64,000 bases of DNA, taken from assembly GCA_015680905.1 (NCBI GenBank), contig CM027381.1:19755501-19819500 (forward strand), written 5' to 3'. Position 1 is the first letter of the stretch. The number at the start of each line of letters is the position of its first letter. A program made the position numbers and the translations under genes. Under the pieces are notes generated by a model. The model did no database searches and was not told where the DNA came from. It was given only the letters and a program-made list of their open reading frames with translations. Source of the stretch: Coptis chinensis. Its lineage: Eukaryota > Streptophyta > Magnoliopsida > Ranunculales > Ranunculaceae. Shown in pieces: positions 57,011 through 64,000 of the stretch.

Positions 57011-57147
57011 GCAAGTGAACCTGGTGAAGGTGCAATGGAGTGAAGTTGAGAACGACGTGACTTGGAAGTTAGAGGACAAGATTAGAGTCGCGCATTCGGA
57101 AATTTGCATGGTGTACTTCTCGCTGAATCTCAGGACGAGATTCCTTT
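57011..57147 (+). pseudogene. Chromovirus pol C-terminus with chromodomain (part 2)
   Basis: Starts with the duplicated GCAAG and continues the reading from 35367 in the same frame: NLVKVQWSEVENDVTWKLED, then KIRVAHSEICM, the chromodomain-type end of Tekay/Del elements, closing in TAA at 57145-57147. Known chromodomains direct integration toward modified histones. The exact frame match over the 21.6-kb gap shows that both pieces were one gene. Confidence 0.82.
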
Positions 57148-57333
57148 AAGGTGTGTATAATTGTAACCCTATTATTTTTACATTATTATGTACACTATTT
57201 AGTATTTTTGGATTTGATATTTAATGCATGCTCAATGTGCTAGTAAATTTGGTTTGACTTTTATTATAGAAAGAGGAATGAGGGAAAACAAGATAATATT
57301 TTTGAAATTGTATTAAAAAGTTTTAGTGTTTTG

Positions 57334-57367
<34 letters not shown>

Positions 57368-58181
57368 TCTAGAGATTTTTTTTAAAATATTTGGAAAGTT
57401 TTCAAAATAGATGAAAGAAGATATTAATATGTAGGTGCCGACTAGCAAGCTCTGTAAAACCTTTAGGTGATGATACCAGAGGTTTGGGGCTCGAACCCCG
57501 CCAGCATCAAAGAGTTACTGATCTAATTTAAAACAGGCTTACCAATAAAAAAGAAGAAGACATTAATATAAGGTATATAATAAATAATAGAGTACTTTTA
57601 ATAGGGAATAATATTATATATATTTATGAATATAGATATTTGGTAAAAAGGAAAATTTCTTAAAGTTAAGCATAAACTATGGTAGAGACTTCTTTGGAAT
57701 GGAATGACTTATCATAAATTTAGGGTTTTAAGAAAATAAGGTTTTTTCTTAGAACTAAACATGTTAACTAAAAGAAAGAAGAAAGAGAAAGGGCGAATTT
57801 GTGTATCTCTTAGCTAGCTTTGGATTGGATTTTTGGTGTGGTGTAATGTGATTTTTATTATATATATTCTTTTTGCGGATATAAGAGGTGAGTTACCATT
57901 ATTTTTATTTTGTACTAAAATATAATATTCATACTATGAAAGAAATATTTTGTTGGTTGTTGTTGTGTGCAAATGAAAATATGAATATATATGGTTAAAT
58001 TTATGATTTAATGCATGCTACTGTAAATGTTGGTTTAATATAAGAAATAGTTGATTTTGTTAACTTAGATTTCATTAAAAGTTTATATGTTAGAATGAGA
58101 ATCTCTATTAGTAGAGTACACCGTAATTAACCTGGACATTTAAATTGGACCAGCCTTTTTTCTACTACTAAATGCTCTATT
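57148..58181. other. Possible chromovirus 3' LTR start; otherwise no gene
   Basis: TGTAACCCTATTATT at 57162, 15 bases past the pol stop, may be the start of the element's 3' LTR, since related LTRs begin TGTAAC; the right end was not found. The stretch contains a run of about 31 T (57336-57366), a SINE (57431-57553) and AT-rich sequence with no coding potential. Confidence 0.4.
57431..57553 (+). mobile_element. Short tRNA-derived SINE (123 bp)
   Basis: Bounded by AAGAAGATATTAATAT (57415-57430) and AAGAAGACATTAATAT (57554-57569), a 16-bp target duplication with one mismatch. The interior has an A-box-like TAGCAAGCTCTG and a T-arm-like GGGGCTCGAACCCC that covers a B box, followed by non-tRNA sequence and an A-rich tail (AATAAAAAAG). 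It is too degenerate in the acceptor stem to be a tRNA gene. Confidence 0.72.
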
Positions 58182-58662
58182 AGAGCATTTCTAATGCAAG
58201 CCACTATTATTCACCTCCACGTAGGCTGTATTTTCCATCTTTTCCACCGTTTTGGTGAAAAACAATGTGAGGTTGCCCAATGCAAAGGTGAAAAATAATC
58301 TCGGACGGGATGTTGGATTCCGTCTGAATGTAAAAATTGAAAAAACGCGCCGGACGGAATGAAACATCCTGTCTGAATTTAAAAATAAAAAAAAAAAAAA
58401 AGTTGAAAACACACAAGACGGAATGAAACATTCCATCCAAAAAAAAAACTAATTTTTTTTAAAAAAAACACACGAGACAGAATCCAACATCCCGTCCAAA
58501 GTTCAAAACTCAGCCACTATTTCGATTGAAGGGTTCACTCTTGTTTTAACTTGGGAAAATATTCATCACCATATTCACCTTTGCATTGGGGAAATGTTTT
58601 GAACCATAAAGAGGTGAATATTGTCACATTCCGACCATATCCACCTACATTGGGAATACTCT
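58182..58662. mobile_element. MITE-like element with AGAGCATTTC terminal repeats
   Basis: The left end AGAGCATTTCTAATGCA and the right end, reverse-complemented, AGAGTATTCCCAATGTA are matching inverted repeats, extended inward by CACCTC...GAGGTG. Such AGAGCATnnCCAATG ends mark a common plant MITE class. Internally there are four units of about 50-65 bp, each holding an inverted GACGG(A/G)ATG...CAT(C/T)CCGTC. No clear target duplication was fixed. Confidence 0.6.
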
Positions 58663-60574
58663 TCAAAGAAATTGTTTATCGCCTTTAAAATGGATCAATT
58701 CATCATTTCAGTTTTTATTTCCGTTTATACCATGAAGTTGAAAGAACACATTTAGAGACTTTTGTGTAAATTAAAGTTGAAAATCAAATACACGCACCAT
58801 TTCAATTGTTTGGATGTACGTCTTACCATTAATACCGATTGTATTACCTTTACACCGTTTTGACTTCTCTTCTCCCTCTTCATACCCAATCTCTACTATT
58901 GGCGATTTCATTATTGAAAAAAAAAACACTATGTTTCGTACCTAATTACTATATTCTCTCATCTTCTCTTGATTTTATGATTTTTTGTCATAGAGAATAA
59001 TGATATGAAGCTTTCAGGATAGATACAAGAGATTTTAACGGAAGATCCATGTTTTTGTCTATTTTCTTTGGAAAGTCAGAAGTAAAAGGTTAGTTTGTCT
59101 CATTCTCTTCTTCTCCGTCCTTTTTTAACTATTAATTTTCCATGTACTCCACTATTTCGTGAATACCAATTGAATTCTCATACCAAGAAAAAAAAAATCA
59201 GTCACTTAACTTCATATTTGGAACAGACAAAGGGTTAATTTTCTTATAAGTGTTCGTCATGTTGTATGTTTAGCAGTATGCACTCTTTTCCTCAAGGTAA
59301 TATTTACTTAACACTTTTAAGTTTTTGTTCTTTTTTAATAAGCTCATTTCTTCCTATATATTCACTGCAAAAAATAAGAAGAATTTGTATTGCAACGCTT
59401 TGGTTATGATACAAAATGGTGTTTGAAGGGGGTCGTGTTGTTGTCTTGGTTTAAGGTCGCACTACGATACAAAATTTGGAGGTGAAATTTAATCATCTTC
59501 TCAGCTACTAAGTTAGTTGAAAATTTTGAATAGTTTCCTCTTTGTTGTTTGTATGATGTATAGGTTTTATTTGAAGGTTCTGTCTCATGACTGTTATCCT
59601 ACGGTTTATGTCCAGCTATCTTCTCGCAATATACTAATCAGAGAAGATCTATTAACATAGACATTACTAAACTAGCACAAGTGCACAACAGTGGGGTCTC
59701 CAATCTAAACACCTTTAAAGAGGCGCACCCGAGCTACCAAGCCAAGTTTTAGCTGCCATAACATAGAGGCGTGGGCGAGCTAGCCTTCCACCGCTCTATT
59801 ATCGTAACCCAGTTCAACATCTGTCGTTTTTAGCCTTCTAAGCCTCGTGGCTATACATCCGGGCTTTTCATCCTATAACAATAGAACACCTGTTTTTATT
59901 AGCTGCTCAACTCCAAGCCGTCATCCTTAACTTCCACCGCCTCCTTCACCCTATCAAAAAAGAGGAAGAAAGAAGATGTTCATTAACCACGTCACCTCTG
60001 TTCTATATTGGTGCACCTCCATTGTATGTTGGTGTATTACACTTATAAGTAAGTAATTAATTGATGCTTTCCATTCTAAGTTTTTTTGTCTCTAAGGTCT
60101 TCATTTTTTCGCTCTATATTTCTCTCTCACTCCTTTTATTTTTAGTTGTTCTTGCCACTTAATTATCACTCTCCTGAATCTCCTTTACTCATGTAGGTAC
60201 TGAATTCGTAATTTGTGAACAGTCAATTCTTTTGTAAGTACCTATCTTTTTGGGCATTTAATTTATAATTTGTGCTCTGTTAAGTACTTTTGAGACAGAA
60301 TCACATATGCATTACAGACGAATATCATAAACTTATTAAGTGGTTGTGTGTTGTTATATGATTCTATCTACTTTAACTGTCAGTTGTTAGCATGATCACT
60401 AAGAGTCTAAGACTATGTCTACCATTCTAAGGCCAAGTGATCTTCATAGCCAGCCTAATAATTTGTGTAGAATTGAGAAGACACATATGTATCGTCAAAG
60501 ATGGCAATTGAGCGAGAGCATCATCACCTTTGAGATAGACAATGTCAATGTGAACTGACCAAGGAACATAGATT
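58663..60574. other. No gene recognised
   Basis: AT-rich sequence with several short poly-A/T runs. A more GC-balanced segment at 59690-59900 has no open frame or RNA-gene boxes that could be recognised. It could hold the 5' end of the Helitron whose Rep gene starts at 60575, but no TC-start terminus was identified. Confidence 0.4.
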
Positions 60575-62068
60575 ATGAGAGAGAGAGAACAACAACGAAG
60601 GTATTATCATCGTCGTAGAGGTACATTAAAGAGTGATGATGTTGGAAGTGAGTCTCTTAGGCATGGTGTTCATTCAGGTATGATTACGACTGTGGTACAG
60701 TTTTTTTGTGTACAATGGCATATTAACATTGAATCATATATGTCGCTCCATCCATCTACATATCAGATATATATAACATGATTCAAAATCACATGTAATC
60801 AGAAGTGGACAGACTTACCGAGGGATCTCTACCTACTACTCTGAATTTAGGAAGAAAAAATCTCAACATTAGCGTTGGTAATCTACTTTGACATATTCTT
60901 TTGATTGTTGTGTTGTGCATTGAAATTTAATATATAGTGTTTTCCTTCCAGGAAACTCCAACAATATAGCAGCTGCAGGCGTGCCTCTTAGGGATGACAT
61001 TGATGGGTACGACAACTGTATTCCATGCGATACTAACATTGGCTATATGAATGGCGTTGAAGGTATGCTATTTCATGTTATTTGACATCGATATATATTT
61101 GTCTTCTTCTTATAATATGCTTACTGTATTACAAAACAAATATTGCAAATTATATCACTAGGCCAAGGAGATGAGAGTTATACGGGACCTATCAATTCCA
61201 ATCGAACTAGGAAGATTCCAACTAAATGTAAATCATCTCATAATTGTGCAAGAGATTTCGTCTACACACCAAACTTTCAACGGTTCAAGATAACATACAT
61301 GCACACATGCGAATTTTGCCATGCCAAATTATTTCCCTCTGAATCATGTGTATTTTGTTATCTTCGTGGAAAAGTAAAGCTCCTACTATTGCCTATACCT
61401 CTTGATTTGATGTATCTGTATGCTTCACAGACGGATGAGGCTGTCCACTTTAGGCAGAACATTCGGTCTTACAACCATGTCTTCTCCTTCACCTCAATGG
61501 GTGTACACTTATATGAAATTCTAGCCAGGGGAAGGTGTGGTGTTTACACTTACTGTACGCAGGGAGCGATCCAAAAAATTGGTGATCTTTTACCTCAATC
61601 TTATCGGCGGCTTAGATATCTGCAGATGTATGTTTATGACACAGATCATGAGCTGGCTAATCGAAGGGCTGAGAATAACTTGCTCAATCCACACGTTCTT
61701 TCCATTTTGCAAAAGGTCCTTGACAAGCAAAACCGCATTGTTCATACACTTCGTCGTATGAACAAGACATATGGTTGCTACTAAAGGAAAAACCATGGGA
61801 AAGTCATCATTATACATTGCCGACTTCTTCTCAAGCGACTTCTATTTTGGTTGGGGGTGACGACCCTGCGGAAATGGGTGAGAGAGATATTATTGTGGAG
61901 ACCATGATAGGTAACTTCCTAAATGTCCTTGACACTATTGGCTTATATGATCTGGCCTCTCCAATATCCCTTGCTTCATCCTTATGGAAACTTTGGCTGG
62001 GATTACATATTTTCAGTGATGACGCACAGAGAATCAGCTGCAAAGAATTCTACTGTTATATACTACAG
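60575..62068 (+). pseudogene. Helitron Rep/helicase gene, N-terminal fragment
   Basis: Rep cleaves and joins DNA in rolling-circle transposition. Exons 60575-60677, 60952-61062 and 61162-61784 join in frame with GT-AG introns (274 and 99 bp) and no stops. Exon 3 has a zinc-like CEFCHAKLFPSESCVFC, GKVKLLLLPIPLDL, YNHVFSFTSMGVHL, IGDLLPQSYRRLRYLQMYVY and DTDHELANR, the N-terminal Helitron-like domain that precedes Rep. A frameshift near 61780 leads to ILVGGDDPAEMGERDIIVET, and another near 61950 to LQYPLLHPYGNFGW and CKEFYCYILQ, ending at a possible donor site (62068). The HUH Rep motif and helicase are not found, so the gene is truncated. It is on the opposite strand from the Helitron at 51499-56743 and not part of it. 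Confidence 0.8.
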
Positions 62069-62167
62069 GTTATTCCTTCTCTATCCATTAGTTTCTTTCT
62101 ACATTTGCTTTATATATATACTATATCCATGGCTCATACATACTATTAAAGTTAACGTCTTTATCAA

Positions 62168-62180
62168 TGGTATCAGAGCC
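62168..62180 (+). other. Initiator Met-tRNA primer site (TGGTATCAGAGCC)
   Basis: An exact match to the sequence complementary to the 3' end of plant initiator tRNA-Met. Reverse-transcribing elements of two kinds use it: Copia retrotransposons and plant pararetroviruses. No LTR end is evident just before it and no Copia gag follows. A movement-protein-like fragment begins 576 bases downstream. Confidence 0.6.
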
Positions 62181-62755
62181 ATGACAGCTTAATTTGAGGT
62201 TAGTGCATTAACGGTAAGGAAATATTTTACGATTATGTTTAATTGTTGTTAACTTTATAAAGATGTAAGTAAGGGATAGCCCTAGTATGTATGAGGAATA
62301 TGGCATGTGGGTTACACATGAGGACTACTTGCTAAAGGATGGTTTACCATCCACAAGACTGTCCGCATATTTCATAAAGTACCGTTACCTCTTCCTTTCT
62401 AGTGTTATGAATAGTAACTTGTTTACAAAACTGTTTGATTTTATCAATAGAGCATTATTGTTTCTTTATATTTTATAATAGTAACTTTGGGACATCACCC
62501 AAGTCACATAGGGTACATGCAGTGTCGTTTTAAGCAGGAAATGCGTTTTAAGGCCATTTTGCTCCTTGTAAGTCGTTGACAGACGTGGTTTTACTATTAT
62601 AGATATTGGAGATTTCTAATAATTATTTTTACTATTTATAATTCTTTGAGAAGAAGATAAAATATCAATGATTACATCATGAATAGTTTATTTATATTTA
62701 ATATGATTTTATTTCATTATACTCTACCTGTTATTGCACTAACACCTTAACACCC

Positions 62756-63160
62756 ATGGCACAGTCATCAAATGATGATCTGAGTTCAATTAAGAACACA
62801 TAATTAATCTAGTATGATCTCGACACGTAGGATAAAATGAATAAATGGACAATTCCTAATATGTATCCCAAGACCATATATAGATATGGTAACTGGATTG
62901 AGAAATTGACTAGTAAAATTGCTGTAAATACTATGGAATAAACTATTAGTTTACATTCCATGAGTAATAACTTGAATTTATTAAATTATTGTGATTTATA
63001 TCATTATATGAAAAATTATAAATTTATTCATGTAGGATTGATACAGGTTGCATTTAGACTTTTGACCCTTTTGGGTATGAATGCTTGTATTCAAGCAACG
63101 CTAAGAGATGCTAGATGTCTTGACTATTTACCATATTTTTTGGGAGCAGTAAAGACTAGT
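62756..63160 (+). pseudogene. Movement-protein-like fragment, possible endogenous pararetrovirus
   Basis: A degenerate plus-strand frame from ATG 62756, with four stops in the first 65 codons, becomes open toward the end. There the pattern NYKFIHVGLIQVAFRLLTL, then LRDARCLDYLPYFLGAVKTS, resembles the 30K-type movement protein of caulimovirid pararetroviruses, which acts at plasmodesmata in a virus. The reading is cut cleanly after a serine codon at 63160 by the Tat element. Together with the Met-tRNA site upstream this suggests an old endogenous pararetrovirus copy. It is broken and incomplete; no capsid or RT of it is visible in the window. The match is by eye and could instead be a retrotransposon-borne relative. 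Confidence 0.42.
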
Positions 63161-63549
63161 TGTATTAGCCTATTTTGTGACCACCGAGGGGACGTGTCCG
63201 CTGGCTTGAAGTAGAGTAAGAAAGTAGAGGCGCGAAGCACCTAATCGTGACCGCGACACCCTGAAAGGGGACAGGCCGTACAGAGGCAGGTGAGAAAAGT
63301 GCGGTTAGAGTCAGAGAAGAGGCAAGTTAAAAGGGAAGGAACGGGGATACTGAAGCGGGGCCGCAGAACCTTAAGAGGACAGGTGTGCAAAGGTGGACCG
63401 AAAGATGGGAGGCAGATCAAAGGAGGAAAGGAGAGGAGTGGTGATATAAAAAGGAAAAGTAGGAAAGAAAGGAGGGGAGGAAAGAAAGAAAAAGAGAGGA
63501 AAAAAAACCAAGATCTAGGATCTTAGAAGTGAGAATTTCTGTTCATATA
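63161..63549 (+). repeat. 5' LTR of the second Tat element (389 bp)
   Basis: TGTATTAGCC to GTTCATATA; the end is ATA where ACA is usual. It parallels the Tat LTR block by block (GACGTGTCCGCTGGC against GGCATGTCTGCTGAC; GGCCGCAGAACC; AGGACAGGTGTG). TATAAA is at 63445-63450. A purine-rich leader precedes the end. Confidence 0.8.
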
Positions 63550-63568
63550 TTTGGCGCCGTCTGTGGGG
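63550..63568 (+). other. Primer binding site of the second Tat element
   Basis: TTTGGCGCCGTCTGTGGGG directly after the LTR. This is the undamaged form of the site seen with two changes at 15191-15209. Confidence 0.8.
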
Positions 63569-63612
63569 ACGAGGTAGGTCCACGATTTGGGAAGAAGGGA
63601 AAATTGCGGAAC

Positions 63613-64000
63613 ATGGCTCCAGCTAAGAGAGGAAGAGGTAGAGGAAGACCGAGGAGGGAGGAGGCCGTTCCAAATGAAATGGCAAGTGTGGAAAACATAG
63701 AGGTGGGGGAAGAGGAGGTTGAAGATTCGGTGGCTGAGGCGACTAGGTTGCTTCAGGAGGAGGTAGGTAGACTTAGGGAAGAGAATGATGAGTTGAGGAG
63801 AGAAAGAGAAGACACTCAGGGGGGAGCGGAAACAGCAGTACCTGCGGGTAGTGAAGTAGAAGTGCAAAGCGAGGAACTTCCTCAGGCAACCGGGGCGAAC
63901 CATACAGGAGGCATTACCATGGAAATTGTGCAGGCGATGATCGAAAGAGATAAAGAGGCTAACCGTGCTGTGGAAAAGGAGAAACACGGCGCAACCCAGA
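63613..64000 (+). CDS. Gag of the second Tat element, N-terminal part (open)
   Basis: ATG at 63613, 45 bases past the primer site; 129 codons are open to the last base of the window. It begins MAPAKRGRGRGRPRREEA, an RG-rich basic start, then an acidic heptad-rich stretch (EEVGRLREENDELRREREDT), a predicted coiled coil, and GGITMEIVQAMIERDKEAN. The copy at 15245 matches it but has two TGA codons in the basic start. Gag forms the particle that packages element RNA; the capsid domain lies beyond the window. Confidence 0.82.
   Translation, partial: MAPAKRGRGRGRPRREEAVPNEMASVENIEVGEEEVEDSVAEATRLLQEEVGRLREENDELRREREDTQGGAETAVPAGSEVEVQSEELPQATGANHTGGITMEIVQAMIERDKEANRAVEKEKHGATQ

Larger units (their letters stand above)
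63161..64000 (+). mobile_element. Second Tat-lineage element, 5' end only (runs off window)
   Basis: LTR 63161-63549, primer site and gag start in the same order and with clear similarity to the element at 14788-24863, but diverged (LTR perhaps 60-70 percent). Preceded by CTAGT (63156-63160), the probable left target duplication; the right one lies outside the window. No lesion is visible in its gag, so this may be a more recent and possibly active copy of a related family. Confidence 0.82.

Noticed and set aside
57336..57366. Poly-T run as the tail of a reverse-strand retroposon
   Set aside because: No retroposon body or target duplication could be matched to it; treated as simple sequence.
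57440..57515. tRNA gene suggested by GGGGCTCGAACCCC
   Set aside because: Only the T-arm resembles a tRNA; flanked by a 16-bp target duplication, so a SINE.

Overview
This 64-kb window is nuclear DNA of a flowering plant, most likely a eudicot. The evidence is one intron-containing CYP71-type cytochrome P450 gene, embedded in retrotransposons of the plant lineages Copia, Tat, Athila and chromovirus, with an L1-type LINE carrying a C-terminal RNase H, Helitrons, tRNA-derived SINEs and MITEs. Only the P450 looks like an ordinary host gene. Most transposon genes carry stops or frameshifts, so the region is old heterochromatin-like sequence built by repeated nesting.

Layout. 1-3913: AT-rich flank, a 157-bp CACTA-type MITE, the P450 gene (1665-3466, one 260-bp intron) and a SINE. 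4725-11650: an outer Copia element (5' LTR plus the start of gag) whose LTR is split by a complete but dead second Copia element (4855-10923). 11651-14290: a mosaic of Athila-type LTR sequence in plus orientation. 14291-34374: a minus-strand Athila-type element (pol, protease, gag, PBS, 5' LTR) into which a complete 10.1-kb Tat-lineage element (14788-24863, 5-bp duplication AATAT) and a 4.65-kb LINE (27467-32120, 8-bp duplication TATTGATA) have jumped. 34375-35367 and 57011-57147: two halves of one chromovirus pol gene. They are separated by a solo Athila-type LTR (35368-57010, duplication GCAAG), which itself contains a 14.8-kb Athila element (36174-51010, duplication CCCTC) and a 5.2-kb Helitron (51499-56743, A/T target) full of minisatellites. 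57148-63160: a SINE, a MITE, a Helitron Rep-gene fragment with three exons, and a fragment that may derive from an endogenous pararetrovirus. 63161-64000: the start of a second Tat-lineage element whose gag frame is open to the window edge, so it may be a younger copy.

How the parts relate. Each insertion could be ordered from its target duplication and from the reading frame that reconnects across it. Examples are the Athila reverse transcriptase across the Tat element, Athila gag across the LINE, and chromovirus pol across 21.6 kb. The most distinctive signals are: (1) a spliced three-exon antisense gene inside the Tat element; (2) a 60-bp tandem array just beyond it; (3) two related env-region ORFs in the Athila element with purine-tract-like sequence repeated between them; (4) a Helitron carrying a four-copy 218-bp repeat and about 44 copies of a 55-bp repeat; (5) the possible pararetrovirus remnant.

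Limits: all domain assignments rest on motif recognition by eye. No search, alignment or HMM was run. Percent identities and copy numbers are estimates.
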